A stretch of 64,000 nt of DNA, taken from contig CAWFXE010000003.1 of NCBI GenBank assembly GCA_963819715.1, positions 62,001-126,000 of the forward strand, read 5' to 3'. Position numbers and translations under genes: made by a program. Of the stretch, positions 53,588 to 61,601 are shown in pieces (positions within the stretch are counted from its first letter, which is position 1; each line of letters begins with the position of its first letter). Below the pieces are notes generated by a model, which ran no database searches, was not told where the DNA came from, and saw only the letters and a program-made list of their open reading frames with translations. The stretch comes from DASUPK01 sp963819715 (GTDB lineage Bacteria > Actinomycetota > Thermoleophilia > Solirubrobacterales > 70-9).

Positions 53588-53962
53588 CTAGGTGAGCTGC
53601 CAGACGCCGAGGACGTTGCCCGCGGGATCGCCGAAGACGGCGACCGTCAGGTTGCCCTCGGGGTAGGCCGGTGTGATCACCGCGCCGCCGTTGGCGACGA
53701 TCCGCTCGAGCGTGTCCTCGACGCTCTCGGCGTAGACGTAGGGCCGGATCCCCGACCTGCCCGACACCTCCATCTCCGGGTCGATGTGCCCGATCACGTG
53801 TCCGGTGCCGTCCTCGAAGCTGGGGTCATCTCGGTCGACGTCCACCTTCCAGCCGAAGACGGCCTCATAGAACACCGCGGTCTTCTTGGCGTCTTCCGCG
53901 GGAATCCGCAGGTAGGAGATCCCCGCGGGCCGTGCCACTCCGGAGGAGACTCCGTCGCTCAT
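53588..53962 (-). CDS. VOC (glyoxalase/bleomycin-resistance) family protein
   Basis: About 124 residues from the ATG at 53962. PAGISYLRIPAEDAKKTAVFYEAVFGWKVD opens a vicinal oxygen chelate module, with GIRPYVYAESVEDTLERIVANGG and FGDPAGNVLGVWQL as the second half. Metal ligands are not clearly complete, so it may bind rather than convert a ligand. The frame is open to 53989, but MSDGVSSG at 53962 is the better start. Confidence 0.8.
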   Translation of the reverse strand: MSDGVSSGVARPAGISYLRIPAEDAKKTAVFYEAVFGWKVDVDRDDPSFEDGTGHVIGHIDPEMEVSGRSGIRPYVYAESVEDTLERIVANGGAVITPAYPEGNLTVAVFGDPAGNVLGVWQLT

Positions 53963-54042
53963 CGGCGCATTGTTCCGCAGCCGTCTCACGCGCGGCTAAG
54001 CGTGGGCGTTCAAGCGGTGATGACGACCCGAAGGAGGACCAG

Positions 54043-54261
54043 ATGGACTTCGAGCAGCGATACCGGGTGATGGAGGCGAGGGATGAGGCCTACGCCGGCG
54101 AGTTCTTCGCCGGGGTCACCTCAACGGGGATCTACTGCCGGCCCGGGTGTACGGCGAGGACCCCGAAGCGCGAGAACGTCCGCTTCTACCTCACCGCCGA
54201 GGCGGCCCGCAGCGACGGCTTCCGCGCATGTCTGCGCTGCCACCCCGACGAGGTCGCCTAG
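54043..54261 (+). CDS. Stand-alone Ada-type zinc-binding domain protein
   Basis: 72 residues from an ATG preceded by AAGGAGG at 54031-54037. FEQRYRVMEARDEAYAGEFF leads into FAGVTSTGIYCRPGCTARTP, KRENVRFYLTAEAARSDGFRACLRCHPDE, which is the N-terminal domain of Ada with its four zinc cysteines (two in YCRPGC and two in ACLRC). In Ada one of these accepts methyl groups from DNA phosphotriesters. Here the AraC helix-turn-helix and the O6-methylguanine methyltransferase parts are missing, and the stop codon is clean. Its 3' end overlaps the tadC stop by 4 bp. Confidence 0.85.
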   Translation: MDFEQRYRVMEARDEAYAGEFFAGVTSTGIYCRPGCTARTPKRENVRFYLTAEAARSDGFRACLRCHPDEVA

Positions 54262-55095
54262 AAGCCGGCCATGAAGCGATCGATGTTCGCGAGCAGGCCG
54301 GCCGCGATCATCAGCAGAACCGAGGGGACGAGCAGGAGCGCGACCGCGAGCTGGATCTTCGGCGCGGCGCGCGCAGCGTGCTCCTCGATGCGGCGCCGCT
54401 GCACGCCCCGCAAGGCCGTCGCCTGCTCGCGGAGCTGATCGGCCAGCGGCGAGCCGTACCGGCGCGATCGCTCGATCACGCCGCACATCGCCGAGACCTC
54501 TCGGACCGGAGCGCGGCGGCGGAGTGACTCGAGCGCCTCGCTCTGCGGCAGTCCGCAGGAGCTATCGGCCGAGAGCATCGCCAGCTCGCGAGCCAGCGGC
54601 CCCTCCCCCGCGCCGAGCTCGCTCAGTCCCGCCATCGGGCTGCGCCCGGCGGCGGTGCCGACGGCGAGCAGGTCGAGGGCGTCGGGCAATCCCGGCGCGG
54701 AGCGCGCGAAGCCGCTGGCGGGCCCGATGCTCGAGCCAGGCGTCGGGACCGAGGAACCCGGCGGCTGGCAGGCCGATCGCGACGATCCAGGCGAGGCGGC
54801 TCGGCGAAGCCGGGGCAAGGACCATTGCCCACAGCAGCCCGGCGAGCGCACCCCCGAGCTTGGCCGCGAGCAGCCCCTGCGGAGAGATCATGTCGGCGAG
54901 GCCCGCACGGGCCAGCCGGGCCGAGAGACCGAGCCGCTCATCGGCGGCTTCGAGCAATGACCAGGTCAGCGGCGACCGCGCTGGGGGGTCGTTTTCCGCG
55001 GGACCGTCCGGCCTGCTGCCCGCCGGAAGCATCTGTCCGATCGCCCCGACCGCGAGGATCAGCGCACCGACCGCCAGCACCAGGGCCGCGATCAC
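54258..55095 (-). CDS. tadC: Tad pilus inner-membrane protein TadC (T2SSF domain), one frameshift
   Basis: The ATG at 55095 gives an N-terminal helix (IAALVLAVGALILAVGAIGQ), LSARLARAGLADMISPQGLLAAKL, and a double helix GLLWAMVLAPASP / WIVAIGLPAAGFLGPDAWL. After a shift near 54715 the T2SSF domain follows (GLPDALDLLAVGTAAGRSPM, SRRYGSPLADQLREQATAL, RRRIEEHAARAAPKIQLAV) with a last helix (LLLVPSVLLMIAAGLLANI). Corrected length is about 280 residues. It acts with TadB as platform for pilus assembly powered by CpaF. The start overlaps the tadB stop by 4 bp. Confidence 0.83.
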
Positions 55096-55940
55096 TCCGC
55101 CGGCCTCCCGAGTCTGCGGATCAGTGCGAACCCGAGGACCTGGAGTCCCCCGGCCGCCACGAGCATCGCCGCCGACGCCGGCTCGGAGAGCACGCGCGAG
55201 ACGAACCCCGGCTGAAGCAGCTCCGCGAAGAGCGCCGCCCCGGCCGGCAGGGCCACGACGAGGAGGCCGGTGAAGCGCGCCTGGGTGGTTGCGGCACGAG
55301 CCTCGTCCGCGACCCGGTCGCGATCCGCCGCCGCGCTCGCCAGTCGCCGCATCAGCGCGGCAACATCCCCTCCGGCGACCTGTTGACTGAGCAGCGCGGT
55401 GGCGAGGGAGTCGACCCGGTCCGAGCGCAGGCGGACCCGCATCGCGGCGAGCGCATCCGCAGTGGAGGACCCCAACTCCAGGTCGGCGGCCACCCGCGCC
55501 AGCTCGGCCGAGGACGGGCCCTCGAGCGAACCGGCCGCGGCTGCCAGGGCGCCCCGGACGGAGTGGCCGCCGGAGATCGCATCGGCGATCGCCGCCGCCA
55601 CGTCGGGGACCGAGCGTTCGACCGCGCGCCGGTAGCGCTCCCTACGGGCTGCGACCAGCGTTCCGACCGACCACGGCCCGGCCGCCGTGGCGACCGCGAG
55701 CGGCCCTGGGCCTGCGATGAGGATCGCCGTCGCGGCGATCGCGCCGCTCCCGAGCATGGCCAGCCGCCTCTGCTCGTCGGCGCTCGGCGCGTAGCCCTCC
55801 CGCGAGGCCCGCCGCAGGGGCGCGATCGACGCGCGAAGCCAGCCCGCCGCTCCCGGCGCCGAGACCAGGGCCTCACGGACGGCGATCGCCGCCAACCCGC
55901 CAGCGAGGGCTGTCAGCGCGATCAGCGCCTCGCCGCCCAC
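55092..55940 (-). CDS. tadB: Tad pilus inner-membrane protein TadB (T2SSF domain)
   Basis: 282 intact residues. N-terminal helices (ALIALTALAGGLAAIAVREA, IAATAILIAGPGPLAVATAA) are followed by the T2SSF core SVPDVAAAIADAISGGHSVR, GALAAAAGSLEGPSSAEL, DSLATALLSQQVAGGDVAAL and C-terminal helices (FTGLLVVALPAGAALFAELL, AAMLVAAGGLQVLGFALI). It overlaps the cpaF frame by 19 bp. Confidence 0.87.
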   Translation of the reverse strand: MGGEALIALTALAGGLAAIAVREALVSAPGAAGWLRASIAPLRRASREGYAPSADEQRRLAMLGSGAIAATAILIAGPGPLAVATAAGPWSVGTLVAARRERYRRAVERSVPDVAAAIADAISGGHSVRGALAAAAGSLEGPSSAELARVAADLELGSSTADALAAMRVRLRSDRVDSLATALLSQQVAGGDVAALMRRLASAAADRDRVADEARAATTQARFTGLLVVALPAGAALFAELLQPGFVSRVLSEPASAAMLVAAGGLQVLGFALIRRLGRPAE

Positions 55941-57103
55941 GGGCGCCTCTCCGTCTCGTCACCCAGCCTGTACAGCTCCCTGACGCCGACCGATCCCGCG
56001 GTTCGCACAACCTCGGCCACCTCCACGACGCGGCGGGATCCGTCGCTCAGCCGCGCAAGATGAACGACGAGATCTAGCCCGCGCCCGAGCTGCTCACGGA
56101 TCGCCTCATGCGGCAGCCCAACGCCGGCCATCAGCGCGAGGGTCTCGATCCGGCGCAACGCGTCCTCCGGTGAGTTCGCGTGGACGGTCGAAAGCGCGCC
56201 CTCGTGGCCGGTGTTGAGCGCCATCAGCAGATCGAGCGCCTCCCCTCCCCGCACCTCTCCGATCACGATCCGGTCGGGCCGCATCCGCAGCGCCCCTCGC
56301 AGGAGGTCGCGAATCGTGACCTTGCCGCGGCCCTCGACGTTCGCCGGGCGGCTCTCGAGCCGGACGACGTGGGGCTGCCGCAGTCGCAGCTCCGCGGCGT
56401 CCTCGATAGTGATCACCCGCTCGTCGGGATCGACGAACGCAGAGAGCGCGTTCAACAAGGTCGTCTTGCCCGATCCCGTTCCTCCGCTGACCAGAATGCT
56501 GCGGCGCGCGCCGACGGCGGCGGCCAGCTCGTCGTGGAGCTCCTCGGTGATCGTGCCGAGATCGACCATTTCCGTGGGACCGGGCCGCACTGCCGAGAAG
56601 CGCCGGATCGACATCGAGGGACCGTCGACCGCAAGCGGCGGGAATCACCACGTGGACCCGCGAGCCGTCCTCGGAGCCGCGCGTCGACCATCGGGCTGAG
56701 CTCGTCCACCCGGCGCCCAAGCGGCGTCAGGATCCGCTCGATCGCGTCGCGCAGCGCCTGCTCCGAGGGAAATGCCACCTCGGTTTCGCTCGATCCGCCC
56801 GGCCCGCTCGACGTAGACGCGCTCGTGTCCGTTGACCATCACCTCCTCGACCGCCGGGTCGGCGAGCAGTTCCTCCAGCGGCCCGAGGCCGACCGCCTCC
56901 CGGAGGATCAGCTCGCAGAGCCGGTCGCGCGTCGGGGCTTCGAGGATCGCCGCGTCCTCGTCCACGAGCTCGCGGACCGCCACGGGCAGCGATCCCATCG
57001 CGGTGCCGCCGGAGGCCGCCTGAGCCCGTCGGCGCTCCACCAGGCGGCGCCGCAACTCGGCGGCGAGCTCGTCCAGGTGCCTGCGGCGGACACGTGCGTC
57101 CAC
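55922..57103 (-). CDS. cpaF: Tad pilus secretion ATPase CpaF/TadA, three frameshifts
   Basis: From the GTG at 57103: a basic N-terminal helix (DARVRRRHLDELAAELRRRL), then LGPLEELLADPAVEEVMVNG (CpaF hallmark) and HERVYVERAGRIER. After a shift near 56785 comes ALRDAIERILTPLGRRVDEL; after shifts near 56700 and 56640 come EDGSRVHVVIPA and SIRRFSAVRPGP. The motor core follows: LVSGGTGSGKTTLLNALSAF (Walker A), DAAELRLRQPHVVRLESRP, GRGKVTIRDLLRGALRMRPD, RIVIGEVRGGEALDLLMAL (Walker B) and GHEGALSTVHANSPEDALRR. Corrected length near 395 residues. It hydrolyses ATP to drive pilin assembly through TadB/TadC. Confidence 0.87.
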
Positions 57104-57163
57104 CTGGCGATAAGGCTTCCGAGCGGCCTACTCGCCCCCGTGCTCTCAGTAGCCTGAGCCGAG

Positions 57164-57661
57164 GTGGCCGAGATCGAGGTCAAGCAGGCAGACGTCACGG
57201 AGCTCGACGTCGACGCGATCGCGAATGCAGCGAACACCGAGCTGCGACACGGAGGCGGCGTGGCCGCGGCCATTTCGCGAGCCGGTGGCCCGGCGATCCA
57301 GGCCGAGAGCGACGAGCGCGCTCCGATCGGGCTCGGCGAGGCCGTGGAGACGACCGCGGGCGACATGCCCTGCCGCTGGGTGATCCACGCGGCGACGATG
57401 GAGCCCGGCGGCCCGACTTCCGCCGAGGCCATCCGCAGCGCCACCGCGAGCACGCTCGCCAAGGCTGAGGAACTGGGTGCAAGGAGCCTGGCCCTGGTCG
57501 CCTTCGGCACCGGCGTCGGCGGCTTCCCGATCGAGGAGGCCGCCCGGATCGAGGTCGAGGAGGTGCGGCGGCACTTTGACTCCGACACCGGGCTCGAACG
57601 CGTGATCTTCGCCGTGCGCGGCGACGAGGCCGAGTCCGCCTTCATCGCCGCGATTATTTAG
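57164..57661 (+). CDS. Macro-domain protein
   Basis: 165 residues. IEVKQADVTELDVDAIANAANTEL carries the NAAN motif of ADP-ribose binding, followed by RHGGGVAAAISRAGG, GDMPCRWVIHAATMEPGG and SLALVAFGTGVGGFPIEEAA (second phosphate loop). Bacterial macro domains bind or hydrolyse ADP-ribose and O-acetyl-ADP-ribose; the Asn and Gly-rich loop needed for hydrolysis are present. The GTG start lies 8 nt after a TAGCCT (57150-57155), a leaderless-type promoter. It is the first of three plus-strand genes that interrupt the Tad locus. Confidence 0.9.
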   Translation: MAEIEVKQADVTELDVDAIANAANTELRHGGGVAAAISRAGGPAIQAESDERAPIGLGEAVETTAGDMPCRWVIHAATMEPGGPTSAEAIRSATASTLAKAEELGARSLALVAFGTGVGGFPIEEAARIEVEEVRRHFDSDTGLERVIFAVRGDEAESAFIAAII

Positions 57662-57681
57662 GCGCGCCGCGGGAGTCTCAG

Positions 57682-58113
57682 ATGTCAACGATGGCTTTCG
57701 CACCCCCAGCACGCCACCTGCTGCGCGCCAGGGACCTCGCCGACGCCCGCTACTCCGAGCGGCTCAGCGTCGGCGACATGGCCGAAGCCGCCGGGCTCTC
57801 CAAGGCCCACTTCAGCCGCGAGTTCCGCCGGGCGTTCGGCGAGACCCCGCACCACTACCTGCTGACCAGGAGGCTCGAGCGGGCGGCGGCGCTGCTGCGA
57901 ATGACCGACTGGAGCGTCGCCGAAGTGTGCGTCGAGGTGGGGCTGCAGAGCATCGGCTCCTTCACGACGAGCTTCAGGCGCGCGTACGGGCAGACGCCCA
58001 CGGAGTACCGCGCGAGCCAGCCGCCGGCGACCGCGTTCGCCAAGGTGCCCAGCTGCGTACTCCGGACCTATCTGCGGCCCCAGACAGCACGTTTCAAGAA
58101 GACAGGGGACTGA
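57682..58113 (+). CDS. AraC-family DNA-binding regulator, HTH domain only
   Basis: 143 residues. Two helix-turn-helix units: LSVGDMAEAAGLSKAHFSRE with FRRAFGETPHHYLLTRRLER, and WSVAEVCVEVGLQSIGSFTT with FRRAYGQTPTEYRA. There is no N-terminal effector-binding domain, only 30 residues before the first HTH. A short 30-residue tail follows. It directly precedes the VOC gene (47-bp gap) and may regulate it, as such pairs are common. Confidence 0.88.
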   Translation: MSTMAFAPPARHLLRARDLADARYSERLSVGDMAEAAGLSKAHFSREFRRAFGETPHHYLLTRRLERAAALLRMTDWSVAEVCVEVGLQSIGSFTTSFRRAYGQTPTEYRASQPPATAFAKVPSCVLRTYLRPQTARFKKTGD

Positions 58114-58160
58114 GTCGCATCTAGCTTGATCCTCGTCACCCACAACGGAAGGAGACGAAG

Positions 58161-58700
58161 ATGATTCGCGTTTCGAACGGGCAGGTCTGGGTCCACGACC
58201 AGGACGAGGCCCTCGAGTTCTGGACCAAGAAGATCGGCTGGGAGGTCCGCTCCGACATCACGATGGAGGAGCTCGGCGGCTTCCGCTGGCTGACCGTTGG
58301 GGCGCCGGGCCAGGACTTCTCGCTCGCCCTGATGGCCATCCCCGGTCCGCCGGTGATGGACGAGGCGACCAAGAAGCAGGTCGAGGACCTGATGTCGAAG
58401 GGCGTCGCCGGAGCCGTCTTCCTGACCGCCGACGACGTTCAGGCGGAATACGAGGAGCTCAAGGAGCGCGGCGTCGAGTTCACCGAGGCGCCGGCCGAGC
58501 AGCCGTACGGGCTCGACTCCGAGTTTCGCGATCCCTCGGGGAACAAGTACCGGCTCGGCAAGCCGACGGTCTCCTCAGGTCCACGGCAGCAGGCGGATCT
58601 CGCGTCCGGCGCTCTGCGCGCCGATCAGCGAGAGCGCCTGCTGCTCGGTGACCGCGAGGGTCGCGGACCAACCCTCTCCCGGGCTGGCAGGGCTCTGTAG
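58161..58700 (+). CDS. VOC-family protein (glyoxalase-like)
   Basis: Starts at the ATG 58161 with a strong GGAAGGAG upstream. VSNGQVWVHDQDEALEFWTKKIG, GFRWLTVGAPGQDFSLALM and FLTADDVQAEYEELKERGVEF with SEFRDPSGNKYRLG form the usual two beta-alpha-beta modules, complete by about residue 137. The remaining 40 residues (VSSGPRQQADLASGALRADQ) look like read-through over the opposite cpaB gene, and a missed stop from an indel near 58565 is possible. Probable regulator partner: the AraC gene upstream. Confidence 0.82.
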   Translation: MIRVSNGQVWVHDQDEALEFWTKKIGWEVRSDITMEELGGFRWLTVGAPGQDFSLALMAIPGPPVMDEATKKQVEDLMSKGVAGAVFLTADDVQAEYEELKERGVEFTEAPAEQPYGLDSEFRDPSGNKYRLGKPTVSSGPRQQADLASGALRADQRERLLLGDREGRGPTLSRAGRAL

Positions 58701-59222
58701 AGCCAGCAGCTTCACCCCGGTTGCCGCAATGCGCGCGCTGGCGGAACGCCCGAGCCCGGCCTGACGGGCGACGACCACGTCGACCCGGCTGCCCTCGGGC
58801 GAGGCGCTCCCGATCGTGAGCGCCTCGGCACCGGCCACGCTCACCTCGACCGGACGCAGGCCCTGACCGACGCCCGGAGCGCGCGGCACATCGGCATGCG
58901 GAACGACGAGCTGGGCGTCGAGAACGTAGGACCCTGACGGGATGACGGCTCCCGGCGCACGACCAAGTGCATCGGCCGGATGCAACAGGGCCCCCGGCGG
59001 GACGAAGCTCGCCGGAACCCGTCGCACCGCCAGCGCCGAGGCCACCCGCTCCGGGGCGATCGGCTGACCGGCGGGCAGCTCGGCGGTCGACACCACCACC
59101 GCCCGCAGCGGGCCGTAGCGAGCCTCGACGCGGGACCGATAGCGCCCGGCCACTATCGCGGCGAGCAGCGCGCAGACCAACGCCGCGAGCAGGAAGAGGA
59201 GCGCGCGGGTCCGGCGGCTCAC
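58575..59222 (-). CDS. cpaB: Pilus assembly protein CpaB-like (SAF domain)
   Basis: 215 residues: one N-terminal membrane segment (ALLFLLAALVCALLAAIVAG), then a SAF domain (VVVSTAELPAGQPIAPERVA, VRRVPASFVPPGALL, GAVIPSGSYVLDAQLV) and a C-terminal RcpC/CpaB domain (GLRPVEVSVAGAEALTIGSA, PEGSRVDVVVARQ). CpaB helps guide pili across the envelope. It belongs with tadC/tadB/cpaF but is parted from them by the macro-AraC-VOC trio. The start overlaps the histidine kinase stop by 4 bp. Confidence 0.83.
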   Translation of the reverse strand: MSRRTRALLFLLAALVCALLAAIVAGRYRSRVEARYGPLRAVVVSTAELPAGQPIAPERVASALAVRRVPASFVPPGALLHPADALGRAPGAVIPSGSYVLDAQLVVPHADVPRAPGVGQGLRPVEVSVAGAEALTIGSASPEGSRVDVVVARQAGLGRSASARIAATGVKLLALQSPASPGEGWSATLAVTEQQALSLIGAQSAGREIRLLPWT

Positions 59223-59848
59223 GCCGCCAGCGCGAATCCCGGCTCGGCCAGCGGCAGCTCCAGCGCCGCGACGCAGCCGCTGCCCGTCTCGCAGAGCGCA
59301 AAGCGGCCGCGATGAGCGCTCGCCACCTGCGAGACGATCTCGGTCCCGTGACCGCGACGCGGGTCGCGGGCCGCCGCATCGGCCCGATCTCGCGCGCCGT
59401 TCGCGACGGTGATCCGGATTCGGCCCGCGACCTTGGCGGCGGTCACGACGATGGGAGGCCCGCCGTGCTCGAGCGCGTTCGCGAGGAGGTTGTCGAACGC
59501 CTGGGCCATCCGCCCCGCATCGCCCTCGACCGGAGCCGGACCCGCGTCCCAGTAGACGCGGATCCCACCGGTCCGCGCGGCCACCGGCCGCCAGCGCTCG
59601 AGTGCCGCGAGAGCCACCTCTCGGCAGGAGAAGCGCCGGGGCTGCCGCGCCGGTGCCTCCCCGTTGACGGCGCCGTCCAGGTCCTGCAGCGCGCTGGCCG
59701 CCACCTCGAGCAGGCCACGGCGGCTCGCGGCGCGTGGCGAGGCCGCCGGCTGGCCTGATCCCTCCTCCATCAGCACGAGCGCCTGCAGCGGCCGGCGCAG
59801 TTCATGCAGCGCCCTGTTGAGCGCCCGCTTGTGAGCCGGCGTGATCAC
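59219..59848 (-). CDS. Small histidine kinase without sensor domain
   Basis: 209 residues from a GTG at 59848. HKRALNRALHELRRPLQALV is a HisKA-like helix with the presumptive phospho-His in HELRRP (about residue 15). The ATP-binding domain follows: MAQAFDNLLANALEHGGPPI (N box), ARDPRRGHGTEIVSQVASAH (short G box) and CVAALELPLAEP. There is no membrane segment and no PAS or HAMP domain, so the input must come from a partner protein. It is translationally coupled (4-bp overlap) to the response regulator, and to cpaB downstream. Confidence 0.8.
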   Translation of the reverse strand: MITPAHKRALNRALHELRRPLQALVLMEEGSGQPAASPRAASRRGLLEVAASALQDLDGAVNGEAPARQPRRFSCREVALAALERWRPVAARTGGIRVYWDAGPAPVEGDAGRMAQAFDNLLANALEHGGPPIVVTAAKVAGRIRITVANGARDRADAAARDPRRGHGTEIVSQVASAHRGRFALCETGSGCVAALELPLAEPGFALAA

Positions 59849-60550
59849 GAGTCGAGCAGCCGGTAGCCGACGCCCCAGCAGTTGAAGACGTAGCGCGCGC
59901 CCTCCGGGTCGAGCTTGCGACGCAGGCGGCTCGCGTGGGAGTCGAGCGTCCGCGTGCGGCCCTTCGAGCGAAAGCCCCAGACGTCCCGCAGCAGCTCGTC
60001 CTTGGTGAAGACCCGGCGGGGCTCGGCGGCGAGCGCCCGCAGCAGCGCGAACTCCTTGTTCGCCAGCTCTACTCGCCGATCGCCGACGCTGACGCGGCGG
60101 GTTGCCGGGTCGACGGTCAGGTCGCCGAGCCGGATCGGACCCCGGCGCGCGCCGGACGCGCCGCCGCAGCACCGCCGCCACCCGCGCGAGCAGCTCCGGG
60201 TAGTGGAAGGGCTTCGGCAGGTAGTCGTCGGCGCCCGCCTCGAAGCCACGGAGGCGATCCGCCTCGCTGGTGCGTCCGGAGAGGACGAGGACCGGCAGGT
60301 CGGGGTCGAAGCGCTCGCCCGCCGCGCGGATCTCGCGGAGGACGTCGATCCCCGGCGCGTCCGGCAGCCCCAGGTCGAGCAGCATCAGGTCGGGCTGGTT
60401 GTAGCCGCAGAGCCGAAGCGCGTCGGAGGCGCTCGGGGCCGGCAGCGCCCGGTAGCGATCGGCGGTCAGGTGGTCGCAGAGGAGCTCGCGGGTCGGATCG
60501 TCGTCCTCGCAGACGACCACCGTGGCGATCTCGTCGACCCGGGGAAGCAC
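59845..60550 (-). CDS. OmpR/PhoB-type response regulator, one frameshift
   Basis: From a GTG at 60550: receiver domain IATVVVCEDDDPTRELLCDH (acidic pocket), LMLLDLGLPDAPGIDVLREI (phospho-Asp) and GADDYLPKPFHYPELLARVA (Lys). After a shift near 60160 comes the winged-helix domain IRLGDLTVDPATRRVSVGDR, ELANKEFALLRALAAEPRRV, KGRTRTLDSHASRLRRKLDP and YVFNCWGVGYRLLDS. Corrected length is about 235 residues. It pairs with the sensorless kinase encoded next. Target genes are unknown; the neighbouring pilus genes are obvious candidates. Confidence 0.87.
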
Positions 60551-60597
60551 GGTCAGATGAGGCAACTGGGGTGGAAGTTCGCCCCCGCGCCGCGCTC

Positions 60598-60807
60598 TCA
60601 ATCATCATCGCCGTCCTGGGGCCGCTCAACGCGGGCAGCGAGCGCTCGGTCGGGCGAACGCCCCGACACGTCGGGACGGATGATCCTGGGGCCCGTGTTG
60701 AGCAGCAACTCGCGGCCATTCGGCGCGGCGTCAAGGATCGTGTCCAGCTTGTGCTCGATGTGGTGCACCGGACTGAGACGAGGGGGGACGCCGCCGGTTG
60801 CGACCAC
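60598..60807 (-). CDS. Unrecognised small ORF
   Basis: 69 codons from a GTG at 60807 (GVPPRLSPVHHIEHKLDTIL, NGRELLLNTGPRIIRPDVSG). The frame stays open upstream to about 60890. It lies between the response regulator and the small ORF at 60884-61045 in the same direction. No ribosome site is clear and I recognise no family, so this may not be a gene. Confidence 0.25.
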   Translation of the reverse strand: MVATGGVPPRLSPVHHIEHKLDTILDAAPNGRELLLNTGPRIIRPDVSGRSPDRALAARVERPQDGDDD

Positions 60808-60883
60808 CGCCTTCGGGATGGCGGGCGAATAGCTGATCTCAGCGTCTGGATGACAAGCAGGCGCCGCCCACCCGCTGTTTGAG

Positions 60884-61045
60884 CTAACGCAGGAGCGCCG
60901 TCGCCGCCGGGATCAACGGCGCACGCCGGCCGTGAACCGTCTCGATGATCTCTCCGGCGTCGATCCCCTCCAAATACAGGTAGTCCGGATAGGTCGCCGG
61001 CGAGCGTCGTCGGCCGGCGGCGTCAAGGGTTGTGTTCATGCTCAC
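60884..61045 (-). CDS. Unrecognised 53-residue ORF with a strong ribosome site
   Basis: From a GTG at 61045 (or ATG at 61039) with AAGGAGG 7 nt upstream of the GTG, better than at most genes here. The peptide has NTTLDAAGRRRSPATYPDYL then EGIDAGEIIETVHGRRAPLI and stops at a TAG. The GRRRSPAT-P-Y stretch resembles the N-terminus of some actinobacterial tyrosine recombinases, so it could be a remnant; equally it may be a genuine small protein. It lies 43 bp after mog. Function unknown. Confidence 0.45.
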   Translation of the reverse strand: MSMNTTLDAAGRRRSPATYPDYLYLEGIDAGEIIETVHGRRAPLIPAATALLR

Positions 61046-61088
61046 GGATCCTCCTTCTCGTGAATCAAAGGGGGCGCGAGGGGACGAG

Positions 61089-61601
61089 CTAAGTTGCGTC
61101 TCCTCCGCTCGCAGAGGAGGAGTCGTTCCGTGGAGCGTCCGACAGCAGCCCCAGGGCGTGGGCCAGCGCCGGCTCGATCGCGGGCGCGGTCTGGTCGATG
61201 CTCATCGGGCTACCCGGGAAGTTCACGATCAGGGCGCGGCCTCGCGTCCCGGCGACCGCGCGGGAGAGCATCCAGGCGTCGGTGTGCGGCCGGGACGCGG
61301 CGCGCAGCGCCTCGGCTATTCCCGGCGCCTCGCGCTCGATCACCTCGCGCGTCGCCTCGGGAGTGACATCGCTAGGAGCAAGGCCGGTGCCGCCGGTCGT
61401 CAGGACGAGGTCGCAGCCGACGTCGTCGACCCAGTGGCGCAGGCTGCTCGCGATCGTTTGCGCCTCATCGGGGATCAGCTCGCTGCCGGCGAGCGTTCCG
61501 CCAAGCCGCTCCACGACCGCCTCGAGGCGCGGGCCGCTCTCGTCGGCGCCGCCCTTTCGGGCTCGCGAGGTGCTGATCGTGATGACAGCGGCCCGCGTCA
61601 C
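61089..61601 (-). CDS. mog: Molybdopterin adenylyltransferase (Mog/MoaB family)
   Basis: Activates molybdopterin with AMP before metal insertion by MoeA. The 170 residues from the GTG at 61601 include AAVITISTSRARKGGADESG, LVLTTGGTGLAPSDVTPEAT (GGTG substrate loop), EREAPGIAEALRAASRPHTD and ALIVNFPGSPMSID (FPGSP). Whether it is the active adenylyltransferase or the MoaB paralogue cannot be told. The GTG overlaps the MoaDEC stop by 4 bp. Confidence 0.9.
   Translation of the reverse strand: MTRAAVITISTSRARKGGADESGPRLEAVVERLGGTLAGSELIPDEAQTIASSLRHWVDDVGCDLVLTTGGTGLAPSDVTPEATREVIEREAPGIAEALRAASRPHTDAWMLSRAVAGTRGRALIVNFPGSPMSIDQTAPAIEPALAHALGLLSDAPRNDSSSASGGDAT

Noticed and set aside
58575..58700. 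C-terminal 40 residues of the plus-strand VOC protein as a real extra domain
   Set aside because: They lie entirely antisense to cpaB and have no VOC character, so read-through past a lost stop is likelier.
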